DNA from: an uncultured Selenomonas sp.
GTDB lineage: Bacteria; Bacillota; Negativicutes; Selenomonadales; Selenomonadaceae
DNA: 5,164 bases
Assembly (NCBI GenBank): GCA_947097535.1
Contig: CAMURM010000151.1
Location: 1-5,164 of the forward strand
Direction of reading: 5' to 3'
In this document: piece after piece, positions 1 to 5,164 of the stretch
Numbering within the stretch: position 1 is the stretch's first letter
Layout: the number at the start of each line of letters is the position of its first letter
Made by a program: the position numbers and the translations under genes
Notes under the pieces: model-generated
Database searches by the model: none
What the model saw: only the letters and a program-made list of their open reading frames with translations
Told to the model about the DNA's origin: nothing

Positions 1-68
1 TGGCGGGACCGCGCCGGCTCTTCCGGCTTCTCTATTGAGTCTTGCGACACCTGATCCGTCAATATGCT
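1..68 (-). promoter_or_regulatory. Cobalamin (B12) riboswitch, 5' half, cut by the window edge
   Basis: On the minus strand this stretch carries the conserved core of the B12-sensing leader RNA in the expected order: AGGTGTC, a short GCAA loop and GACTC (first arm), then CAATAGAGAA, a GCCGG/CCGGC stem (bases 23-27 and 13-17), and finally GCGGTCCCGCCA at the very edge. In known members this last block continues as CACTGT, so the second half of the aptamer and the expression platform lie beyond base 1. The element normally binds adenosylcobalamin or another cobalamin and switches off transcription or translation of the downstream gene, usually a B12 transporter, a B12 synthesis gene or a B12-independent isozyme. 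Here the target gene is off the left edge. An oddity is the loop closing the GCCGG stem: it is only AAGAG, shorter than the usual GTG-N-GAAT type. A good promoter sits at the right distance upstream, which supports the call. The identification is by motif recognition; the exact 5' boundary is approximate. Confidence 0.87.
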
Positions 69-97
69 GTTTGTCGTGATGATGGCTTCCAAAAGGA

Positions 98-126
98 AGA
101 ATATCATTGCTTTCGGTTATTGTCAA
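98..126 (-). promoter_or_regulatory. Sigma-70 promoter driving the B12 riboswitch leader
   Basis: The minus strand shows a perfect -35 box TTGACA (bases 126-121), a 17-base spacer, and a -10 box TATTCT (bases 103-98; four of six match TATAAT). The expected transcription start is near base 91, about 25-30 bases ahead of the first conserved riboswitch block. It lies just past the stop of the broken PIN gene, in a stretch with no coding. It is the best promoter I see in the window and marks the start of a separate leftward transcription unit. Confidence 0.8.
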
Positions 127-172
127 GAGATGGCGGCAAGCGATAGTATTCCGGACACATCTATGCCGTTTC

Positions 173-352
173 CTAGATCGTGTCCGAATCCATTGCGCAT
201 ACTTTGCTCGGCGTCAGGCATGGGATATCGCTGTCCATAAAGTCGCTCGCATCTCTGGTGACAATGTATCTCACGTCTACGGCGCGTCCGCATTCCATCT
301 GCAGACAATCCTCGAAATCCTTGAATCGTTTATTTGCAAGCGCGAGCCTCAG
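173..352 (-). pseudogene. PIN-domain toxin (VapC-like), C-terminal remnant
   Basis: A minus-strand frame with no start codon of its own reads as the tail of a PIN-domain ribonuclease and ends at TAG (175-173). About 58 residues are recognisable, from RLALANKRFKDFEDCLQ to the stop. The DFEDCLQ block matches the PIN-family segment carrying a metal-binding acidic residue. It is followed after a dozen residues by YIVTRDASDF, the typical final strand and acidic motif (usually TRN..DF), and then by the usual closing S.IP.LTP segment. Intact toxins of this kind are about 130-140 residues, so the N-terminal two thirds, including the first catalytic aspartate (the LDTN-type motif), are absent. The frame is closed by a stop at 385-383, inside the antitoxin coding sequence, so no room exists for the missing part. 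A deletion joining antitoxin to toxin tail out of frame explains this best. The product, if made, cannot be an active nuclease. The family assignment (PIN, close to the PIN_3 type) rests on motif recognition alone. Confidence 0.8.
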
Positions 353-629
353 TTTTCTGTATATTTTTCTCCAGCATTTCCATCAAGTCTTTTTTATAGT
401 CTCCGCTGCTGATACCTGGTTTGGCATGAGACAGAAGTCGGTCATAAGCCTGTTGCGCCTTATCGTCGGCATTGATACGGAGCTGGTCGTTATTCGGCAA
501 TGAATAGGTTTTGGTCTCATCTACAAAGTCATCCGTAACGATGATTTTTAGAATCTGATATTTTTTCAGACTTGCTCCTTCCAAGAGCTGCACGTTTGCA
601 CCGTCATAATACCCTGCTAGCTCTAACAT
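330..629 (-). CDS. Antitoxin-like protein of a decayed PIN toxin-antitoxin pair
   Basis: A 99-residue acidic/basic protein without membrane segments. The N-terminal half (residues 5-38, with GYYDG, LLEG and LKKYQILKIIVTDDFVD) has the look of the small beta-rich antitoxins partnered with PIN toxins (AF2212/VapB-like: 'G.YDG..V.L.E...LKKGQ.V.I.V.D.F'). The second half, with AYDRLLSHA and SGDYKKDLMEMLEK (residues 61-88), resembles the toxin-wrapping tail of such antitoxins, which usually ends in a short DYKKEL-type helix. The last dozen residues (QKTEARACK) are read out of frame from what was toxin sequence, so the C-terminus is probably not native. The start is secure: ATG at 629 follows AGGAGG (642-637) with a 7-base gap. 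It begins 45 bases after pncB stops, with no terminator between, so it may be co-transcribed with pncB. Base composition is clearly less GC-rich than in the neighbours, consistent with transfer. Function is inferred from form and from the toxin remnant directly downstream. Confidence 0.7.
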   Translation of the reverse strand: MLELAGYYDGANVQLLEGASLKKYQILKIIVTDDFVDETKTYSLPNNDQLRINADDKAQQAYDRLLSHAKPGISSGDYKKDLMEMLEKNIQKTEARACK

Positions 630-674
630 GCGATTTCCTCCTCATATTTTGACTGCATGGCACGCGCCGCCCAT

Positions 675-2135
675 TCAATACTGCTGCATCTCGTTCAAAA
701 GTGCGAGCTTCATCTCGTAGTAGGCGGGGCTCATGTCGAGGTAGTGCGTGTGTGGGTTCTCGAAGCGCTGCTCCTCCTGCCAGATCTCGCTGTCGAGCTG
801 CGCCTTGACGTAGCGGCGGATCTCTTCGAGCGAATCCTTCTTCGCGACGCACCTGCCGTCCTTGATGATGTCTTCTTGCAGCTCGCGCGCCGTGCAGTTC
901 GTGAAGAAGCGGTGCTTCCACGGCTTCTTTGGGTCGATGTAGCGATAGGGCTTCGTCATGTCGGGCGTTTCGTCAGCGAGCGTCAGAAGGTCGGCGATGG
1001 CGTGGCCTTCGGCATCGTAGATGCGGTAGACCTTTTTCCTGCCGGGGTTCGTGATCTTCTCGACCGTTTCGGAGACCTTGATCTTCGCGAGAATCTCGCC
1101 GTCCTTTTCCACGGCGGCGAGCTTGTAGACCGCGCCGAAGACCGGCTCGCTCTTCGACGTGATCAGACGTTCGCCCACGCCGAAGGCATCGATCTTGCCG
1201 CCCTGCGCATTGAGGATCGAGGAGATCGTATACTCGTCGAGACTGTTCGAGGCGATGATCTTGCAGTCGGAAAGCCCCGCTGCGTCGAGCATGGTGCGCA
1301 CGCGCTTGGAGAGGTAGGCGAGGTCGCCCGAGTCGATGCGCACGCCCTTGAGCCTTTTGCCCAGCGGATCGAGCACGTCCTTGGCGGCGCGGATGGCGTT
1401 TGGAATACCCGAGTGTATGACGTCGTAGGTATCGACGAGGAAGACGGCGTTGTCGGGGTACGTCTCGGCATACTTCTTGAATGCCGTGTATTCGTCGTCA
1501 TAGTACATGACCCAGCTGTGTGCCATCGTGCCGCTGACGGGGATGCCGAAGAGCTGCCCCGCGAGCACCGTCGCCGTCGAGGCCGCGCCGCCGATGTAGG
1601 CGGCGCGTGCACCGTAGACGGCGGCGTCGACGTTGTGTGCGCGGCGTGCGCCAAAGTCGGAGACGATGCGCCCGCCTGCCGCTCGCACGATGCGGCGCGT
1701 CTTCGTCGCGATGAGCGACTGGTGGTTGATCTCGGCGAGGAGCGCCGTTTCGACGAGCTGCGCGTCAATGATGGGCGCGGTCACGGTGAGGATCGGCTCT
1801 TCGGGATACATGATCGTGCCCTCGCGGAAGGCACGGATGTCGCCCGTGAAGCGGTAGCGCGAGAGGTAGTCGAGGAAGTCTTCGTCGAAGAGCGAGAGCG
1901 AGCGCAGGTAGTCGATATCAGCAGGCGAGAAGTGCATCGCCTCGATGTATTCGACGATCTGCTCAAGTCCCGCGAAGATGGAAAAGCCGCCGCCGTCGGG
2001 GTGGCGGCGAAAGAAGACGTCGAAGGAGGCGCGTGTCTTCCTAGCCTCCTCGCCCTCGCGGAAATAGCCGTAGGCCATCGTCAGCTCATAGAGATCCATC
2101 ATCATCGTGATGTTGCGCGATTCAAACTGTGCCAT
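675..2135 (-). CDS. pncB: Nicotinate phosphoribosyltransferase (NAD salvage)
   Basis: A 486-residue cytoplasmic enzyme (EC 6.3.4.21) that joins nicotinate to PRPP, with ATP hydrolysis, giving nicotinate mononucleotide, the entry step of the Preiss-Handler NAD salvage route. Family landmarks are all present: DLYELTMAYGY at residues 14-24; the SDFGARRAHN segment at 159-168; SGTMAHSW at 201-208 with His206 as the phosphorylated catalytic histidine; GVRIDSGDLAYLSK at 264-277 and ASNSLDEYTI at 295-304 on the barrel; and FGVGERLITS at 318-327, a phosphate-binding loop. Length fits the roughly 480-490 residue bacterial form. I chose ATG at 2135 because GAAAGGA lies 8 bases upstream; an in-frame longer start at 2174 would add 13 residues (MLLLRRPPERTIS) unlike the family N-terminus and without a ribosome binding site. 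The gene looks intact, ending in TGA. It is separated by 195 bases from the preceding gene, so it probably has its own promoter, though no convincing one is visible. Confidence 0.96.
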   Translation of the reverse strand: MAQFESRNITMMMDLYELTMAYGYFREGEEARKTRASFDVFFRRHPDGGGFSIFAGLEQIVEYIEAMHFSPADIDYLRSLSLFDEDFLDYLSRYRFTGDIRAFREGTIMYPEEPILTVTAPIIDAQLVETALLAEINHQSLIATKTRRIVRAAGGRIVSDFGARRAHNVDAAVYGARAAYIGGAASTATVLAGQLFGIPVSGTMAHSWVMYYDDEYTAFKKYAETYPDNAVFLVDTYDVIHSGIPNAIRAAKDVLDPLGKRLKGVRIDSGDLAYLSKRVRTMLDAAGLSDCKIIASNSLDEYTISSILNAQGGKIDAFGVGERLITSKSEPVFGAVYKLAAVEKDGEILAKIKVSETVEKITNPGRKKVYRIYDAEGHAIADLLTLADETPDMTKPYRYIDPKKPWKHRFFTNCTARELQEDIIKDGRCVAKKDSLEEIRRYVKAQLDSEIWQEEQRFENPHTHYLDMSPAYYEMKLALLNEMQQY

Positions 2136-2151
2136 CGAGATCGTCCTTTCT

Positions 2152-2161
2152 GGCGGCCGCC
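2152..2161. other. Perfect GC palindrome just upstream of the pncB ribosome binding site
   Basis: GGCGGCCGCC is a 10-base perfect palindrome ending three bases before the GAAAGGA Shine-Dalgarno of pncB on the minus strand. It may be a chance product of high GC content. As RNA it would be too tight to fold on itself, and I see no longer arms around it, so a regulatory role is only a possibility. Confidence 0.25.
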
Positions 2162-2200
2162 GCAAAAGCAGCAATCGGTCGTCCCCGTCAATGGAAAATG

Positions 2201-2229
2201 CAGGAAGCGCTGAGAAAGAGCGATTCCTG
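2201..2229 (-). terminator. Hairpin in the pncB upstream region, weak terminator candidate
   Basis: CAGGAA (2201-2206) pairs with TTCCTG (2224-2229). An inner CGCT/AGCG stem (2208-2211 with 2219-2222, allowing one mismatch between the stems) is closed by a 7-base loop. On the minus strand it is followed by CATTTTCC, a poor U-tract, so it could end transcription coming from the unknown gene upstream or be part of the pncB leader. The pairing is seen directly; the role is uncertain. Confidence 0.35.
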
Positions 2230-2258
2230 CCTGGTTTCTTAAGGAAGCCCTGATAAAT
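2202..2258. repeat. Imperfect 17-base direct repeat
   Basis: AGGAAGCGCTGAGAAAG (2202-2218) and AGGAAGCCCTGATAAAT (2242-2258) match at 14 of 17 positions, 40 bases apart. The first copy overlaps the 2201-2229 hairpin. The repeat could be leftover ends of a small mobile element or a pair of regulator sites upstream of pncB, but no transposase, target duplication or known operator consensus is visible. Confidence 0.35.
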
Positions 2259-2292
2259 TCAGCATTTACTTAGGAGCACGGATACATCCAAT

Positions 2293-2323
2293 GCCACCAT
2301 TTTGGCGGCTTTTATTTTATTCG
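2293..2323 (+). terminator. Intrinsic terminator in plus orientation
   Basis: GCCACCA (2293-2299) and TGGCGGC (2303-2309) form a 7-base-pair stem with one G-U pair around a TTT loop, followed at once on the plus strand by TTTTATTTTATT (2310-2321). This is the classic Rho-independent layout, but it points against every gene in the window. On the minus strand the hairpin lies 22-38 bases after the stop codon of the unknown gene. There it is preceded by an A-rich tract and followed by ATTGGATG with no U-run, so it should be weak in the direction of the genes; it could still act as a 3'-end stabiliser. Confidence 0.6.
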
Positions 2324-2330
2324 GGCCTCT

Positions 2331-3470
2331 TCAGCGTCTCGTATCTATGCCGCCAATCTTCCTTTCGCTGACAGAAAAGCCTGCGCCCGCCTCTTTGCCC
2401 ACATGCGTGAGGAGGTCGACGAGTTGCGGCATCTCCGACTTGCCCGAAATCTTGTAGGAATCCGCGAGCGAAAGGAGCGCATCCGCGCTGCCCCGTCGGC
2501 CGTAGTCGCCCGCTGCTCCGTGCTTGCCGCGCAGCTTCGCCTCGCGCTCGTTCTCGGGAAGCTTCTCCCACGCCTTCGATGAAGTGAATTCGCGCCATTC
2601 GTCGGCGAGTGCGCGGAGGACGATGATGTAGGTGTCATCGAGATCGAATTTCGCGTTCTTCGCGTTTTCCAGCTCATCCATCGCGCGGCTGTAGCTTGCC
2701 TTGAGCTGGGCGACGCGCTCTTCGAGCAACGACGGCTTCTTCTCGCCGGCATCGTGCGCCTTGCCGTCGTGCGCCGCGCCCTTTTCCGCCGCGCCGCTCT
2801 GTGCGCCTTCTGCACTGCCGTTTGCGCTCGCCGCGCCGCCTTGCGCCTCCTGCCCTGCCTGTGCAGCAGGCGCGGCCTTTGCCGCCGCTGCCTCGCCTGC
2901 ACCAGCCAGGGCGGGGGCAGCTCCGTCGCCAAAGCCCGACGCTCCTCCTTCAGGCGCGGCGGCAGAGTCGTTGGCGGCAGCTCTGCCCGCTTCAGGCGAC
3001 GATGCCCCGCCCGCACCGTTCGCGGAGGCGGCGGGCAGGCTTCCTGCGCCGCTCTTTGCAGACTCCATCGCTTCGATCGCGACCTTGAGCTGCGCGTCCA
3101 TGAGGATGCGGCGTGCGGCTTCTTTCGTCTTGGCACGCTTCAAGGCGGCCTTCAGTTCCTCGCGTGCGTCGTCCGCTTTCTTCGCCTTCTGGTAGAGCGC
3201 CTCGTCATTTTCCTTCAAGAGGCGAAGCTCCTCGGGCGTGAGTTTCTTGCCGCCGCGCGCTTTCTGCGAGATGATGGCGAGCCGCGTCGCGTCCGTGACC
3301 TTGGCGAGCGTGCCGACGGTCTGCGGCTTCCTTTGACGCGCCTCCTCCGCGAAGTCCTTCTTGCTGTCCGTGAGCGAGATTGACTGCCCGGTCTTGATGC
3401 GCCAGTTCGCTTCCTTCTTCAGCTTCCACGTCGCCGTGTAGTCGCTGATCTTGCCAATCCATTCAAACAT
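2331..3470 (-). CDS. Unknown soluble protein, two charged domains joined by an Ala/Gly-rich linker
   Basis: I do not recognise this 379-residue protein. It has no signal peptide or membrane segment, so it is probably cytoplasmic. Residues 1-60 start MFEWIGKISDYTATWKLKK; residues 75-137 are highly charged (Lys, Glu, Ala) and probably helical, perhaps a coiled coil. Residues 138-243 are a low-complexity Ala/Gly/Ser linker with scattered acidic residues and almost no hydrophobics. Residues 244-300 return to helix-forming sequence (LLEERVAQLKASYSRAMDEL, then LDDTYIIVLRALADEWREF), and residues 301-345 carry WEKLPENEREAKLRGKHG and DYGRRGSADALLSLADSYK, which read like a folded, conserved end. ATG at 3470 is chosen because AGGAGG (3483-3478) sits 7 bases upstream; a TTG at 3512 would add 14 residues that overlap this ribosome binding site. 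It lies 96 bases after the thioesterase gene, possibly in the same operon. Function cannot be stated; scaffold or stress-related roles would be guesses. Confidence 0.85.
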   Translation of the reverse strand: MFEWIGKISDYTATWKLKKEANWRIKTGQSISLTDSKKDFAEEARQRKPQTVGTLAKVTDATRLAIISQKARGGKKLTPEELRLLKENDEALYQKAKKADDAREELKAALKRAKTKEAARRILMDAQLKVAIEAMESAKSGAGSLPAASANGAGGASSPEAGRAAANDSAAAPEGGASGFGDGAAPALAGAGEAAAAKAAPAAQAGQEAQGGAASANGSAEGAQSGAAEKGAAHDGKAHDAGEKKPSLLEERVAQLKASYSRAMDELENAKNAKFDLDDTYIIVLRALADEWREFTSSKAWEKLPENEREAKLRGKHGAAGDYGRRGSADALLSLADSYKISGKSEMPQLVDLLTHVGKEAGAGFSVSERKIGGIDTRR

Positions 3471-3566
3471 CGTGTCCCCTCCTTGGGTATGTCCGTCTGC
3501 TTCCTTGGGCAAAAATCCCTTCGTCTTGTTATCGTCAAAGGGGAGAAACTCCTTAAAAGCGCAGCG

Positions 3567-3998
3567 CTACTCCTCTTCTTCAAGGAACTTGCCGAGCACG
3601 TAGAACGTGCCGTGTCCCTTGGCGTAGAGCTTGCCGTCCTCGTCCTTGATTTCGCTCTCCAAGGTCATCGCGTGCTTGCCGTCGTGCAGACAGATGCCCG
3701 TCGCGATGATCGTCTTCGCGAGCGGCACGGCGTGCATGAAGTCCATCGACAGCGACATCGTCACGACCTTCTTGTTTCGCGCGAGCGCGGCTGCGCCCAT
3801 CGCCGTGTCGGCGAGCGTCATCAGAACGCCGCCGTGCACGATGTTGTAGAGGTTCGTATGCTCGGGCTCGATCGTCAGACGAAGCTCGACCGAGCCGTCT
3901 CTTTTCGGCACGACGCTTGCGTGCAGGTATTCAATGAAGGGATTGAGATGGTAGAAGCGGATGATCTCCTGCTGTCTTTGGGTCAAGGGAAAATCCAT
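3567..3998 (-). CDS. PaaI-family hotdog thioesterase
   Basis: A 143-residue single hotdog-fold protein of the PaaI/4HBT type, which hydrolyses acyl- or aryl-CoA thioesters; the natural substrate cannot be read from sequence. The diagnostic segment is NLYNIVHGGVLMTLADTAMG at residues 49-68. His55-Gly-Gly lies at the start of the long central helix and Asp64 nine residues later, the spacing of the catalytic Asp and HGG in PaaI enzymes. VVTMSLSMDFMHAV (78-91) is the following strand with the usual 'T..l..dF..pv' pattern, and the C-terminal strand ends YAKGHGTFYVLG. Length is normal for the family. The start at ATG 3998 is set by a perfect AGGAGG (4010-4005) 6 bases upstream. That site touches the stop codon of the YibE/F gene (4012-4010), so the two are probably translationally coupled. 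No obvious defect. The tail LEEEE is acidic and may be a variable extension. Confidence 0.93.
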   Translation of the reverse strand: MDFPLTQRQQEIIRFYHLNPFIEYLHASVVPKRDGSVELRLTIEPEHTNLYNIVHGGVLMTLADTAMGAAALARNKKVVTMSLSMDFMHAVPLAKTIIATGICLHDGKHAMTLESEIKDEDGKLYAKGHGTFYVLGKFLEEEE

Positions 3999-4004
3999 GA
4001 AAAG

Positions 4005-4010
4005 CCTCCT
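4005..4010 (-). promoter_or_regulatory. Thioesterase ribosome binding site overlapping the upstream stop codon
   Basis: AGGAGG on the minus strand begins at base 4010, the last base of the TAA that ends the YibE/F gene, and stands 6 bases before the thioesterase ATG. A ribosome finishing the first gene therefore covers the start signal of the second, a layout typical of coupled translation. Confidence 0.8.
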
Positions 4011-5164
4011 TATCGCTCCGTGATTTCTTCTGGTTCCTTCGCCATGCGCCTCTTCCTCGGCTTTGGCGCGCCGCGCGTCACGAGGAACGCCGTCGCGTAC
4101 GCCGTGATGGGGATGGCGAAGAGGAGCCCGATGCTGCCGATGAGCGAGCGCACGACCTCCGTCGCGATCATATCGAGGTTCACGACATGCACGAAGGAGA
4201 GGTTCGGCTGAGAGAATAAGAGCAGCATCAAAGGCAGCGCGCCGCCGATGTAGGCGAGCACGAGCGTGTTCGCCATCGTGCCCATGACGTCGCGCCCGAC
4301 GGTGAGCCCCGAGGCGACGAGCACCTTGAACGATGTCTTCGGCGCGAGGTTCTTCATCTCACACTGCGCGGACGCGATGGAAACGGCGACGTCCATGACG
4401 GCGCCGAGCGCACCGAGGACGATGCCCGCAAAGAGCAGCTCGCGAAAGTCGACGTCCTTCAGATAGAGCACCTTGAGCATGCCCGCGTGCTCCTCGGCGA
4501 TGCCCGTCAGATAGGTGAAGTGGATGGCGAAGAGCGCGAGCAGCCCCGCGACGAGGATGCCGCCGATCGTGCCGATGATCGCGCCCGCCGACTTCATGTT
4601 GACGCCGTTGACGACGAGCTGCGTCGAGAGCGTGATGGCGGAGCCGATGAGAAACGTCCAGAGGAGGATGTGCGTCGGCGAGAAGAGGATCAGCGATATG
4701 AGCCCCTTGGCGATGAGAAAGACGGCGAAGAGCAGCACGAGCAATGCCTTGAGCCCCGTCACACCGCCGAAGAGGATGAGAACGAGCGCGAATCCGAAGA
4801 GCAGCCAGAGCATGCCGGGCAGGCGGTCGTAGTCAACGATGGCGTAGGAGCCGTGCTCCTCGCGCACAAGGACATTTTCGCCCTCTTTCGGATGGATGTC
4901 GAAGGCGGGATTGTTCAGCGTGCGGTGTACGAAGCGCGCCTCCTCGCCCGCAGACGGGCCAGAGTCCACGCGCATCGTCACATAATACTTCTGACTGCCC
5001 GGCGCGAACTTCTCCATATCGTTCGCGCTCTCCTCGACGGCGAGAATCGTCGCCTTATACGTCGGCGGCTCATCACCCTCGCCGCCCGGCAGGTGAAAAA
5101 GTCCGTAGAGGGCGAGGGCAATGAGAAAGCAAAAGGAAAGGAATGCGCCCAAACGGCGCGGCTG
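4010..5164 (-). CDS. YibE/F-family integral membrane protein, 5' end outside the window
   Basis: The reading frame stays open to the right edge, so the true start lies outside. The first in-frame candidate, TTG at 5152, has no visible ribosome binding site, and the residues before it (QPRR) look like a positively charged lead-in to the first membrane helix. Counting from that TTG, 380 residues are seen: a first helix at about 4-20, then an extracytoplasmic beta-rich domain (residues 30-110, YKATILAVEE to YAIVDYDR), then about seven hydrophobic helices (113-130, 134-156, 160-180, 188-214, 238-263, 293-315, 335-358) and a basic tail (KPRKRR). The family signature is in the last third: GALGAVMDVAVSIASA (247-262) and GRDVMGTMANTLVLAYIGGA (286-305), with Glu332 in the last helix pair. 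YibE/F proteins are membrane proteins of unknown, possibly transport, function. It leads an operon with the thioesterase, whose ribosome binding site overlaps its stop codon. Family call is firm; role is not. Confidence 0.92.
   Translation of the reverse strand, partial: QPRRLGAFLSFCFLIALALYGLFHLPGGEGDEPPTYKATILAVEESANDMEKFAPGSQKYYVTMRVDSGPSAGEEARFVHRTLNNPAFDIHPKEGENVLVREEHGSYAIVDYDRLPGMLWLLFGFALVLILFGGVTGLKALLVLLFAVFLIAKGLISLILFSPTHILLWTFLIGSAITLSTQLVVNGVNMKSAGAIIGTIGGILVAGLLALFAIHFTYLTGIAEEHAGMLKVLYLKDVDFRELLFAGIVLGALGAVMDVAVSIASAQCEMKNLAPKTSFKVLVASGLTVGRDVMGTMANTLVLAYIGGALPLMLLLFSQPNLSFVHVVNLDMIATEVVRSLIGSIGLLFAIPITAYATAFLVTRGAPKPRKRRMAKEPEEITER

Noticed and set aside
123..308. 61-codon minus-strand frame starting inside the PIN remnant
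   Set aside because: It is out of frame with the recognisable PIN tail, is Arg/His-rich with no ribosome binding site, and runs into the -35 box of the riboswitch promoter.
657..2213. Long plus-strand open frame (518 codons) opposite pncB
   Set aside because: It mirrors the minus-strand pncB codons in GC-rich DNA, is rich in Arg, Val, Asp and Glu with no family motif, and lacks a ribosome binding site, while pncB is unmistakable.
2191..2253. 20-residue plus-strand peptide (MENAGSAEKERFLPGFLRKP) ahead of the plus-strand terminator
   Set aside because: It has no Shine-Dalgarno and no convincing plus-strand promoter, and its codons coincide with the hairpin and direct repeat.
2250..2290. TTGGAT ... 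TAAATG on the minus strand as a pncB promoter
   Set aside because: The spacing is 17 bases, but the boxes match only four and three of six positions, too weak to call.
2754..3383. Plus-strand frames opposite the Ala/Gly linker protein, including a Cys/Ala/Pro-rich one
   Set aside because: They are reverse images of GCC/GGC-type linker codons, without ribosome binding sites or recognisable domains.
3502..3530. TTGACG on the minus strand as a promoter for the unknown gene
   Set aside because: The -35 match is good, but the bases 16-18 positions downstream (ATTTTTG) are a poor -10 box, so transcription from the thioesterase gene is as likely.

Overview
The window comes from a GC-rich bacterium with strong AGGAGG-type ribosome binding sites. 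Every gene I can support reads on the minus strand. The Shine-Dalgarno strength, the YibE/F-family membrane protein, the ~486-residue nicotinate phosphoribosyltransferase and a cobalamin riboswitch together suggest a high-GC member of the Bacillota. A Selenomonas-like Negativicutes is my best guess, but this rests on overall impression and not on a marker gene.

Reading in the direction of transcription (right to left): a YibE/F-family membrane protein runs in from the right edge, its true start outside the window. Its stop codon touches the Shine-Dalgarno of a PaaI-type hotdog thioesterase, so these two form a tight operon. After 96 bases comes a 379-residue protein of unknown function with two charged, probably helical ends joined by a roughly 100-residue Ala/Gly/Ser linker. 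A 195-base gap follows, holding two hairpins and a short imperfect direct repeat. One hairpin has the form of an intrinsic terminator pointing opposite to all the genes. Next is the nicotinate phosphoribosyltransferase gene (pncB; NAD salvage).

Downstream of pncB, from about position 660 to 90, the DNA becomes visibly less GC-rich. It holds a small antitoxin-like gene with an intact start and ribosome binding site. Directly behind it, in another frame, lies the C-terminal third of a PIN-domain toxin. The first two thirds of the toxin are missing, so this is a decayed VapBC-like toxin-antitoxin module left by an internal deletion.

At the left edge a near-consensus sigma-70 promoter (TTGACA, 17 bases, TATTCT) fires leftward into the 5' half of a cobalamin (B12) riboswitch, which the window end cuts. 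The gene it controls is off the left edge and is probably a B12 uptake, synthesis or B12-replaceable gene. No wholly new multi-gene system is visible. The points most worth a second look are the broken toxin-antitoxin locus, the riboswitch with a short loop, the unknown linker protein and the reversed terminator.
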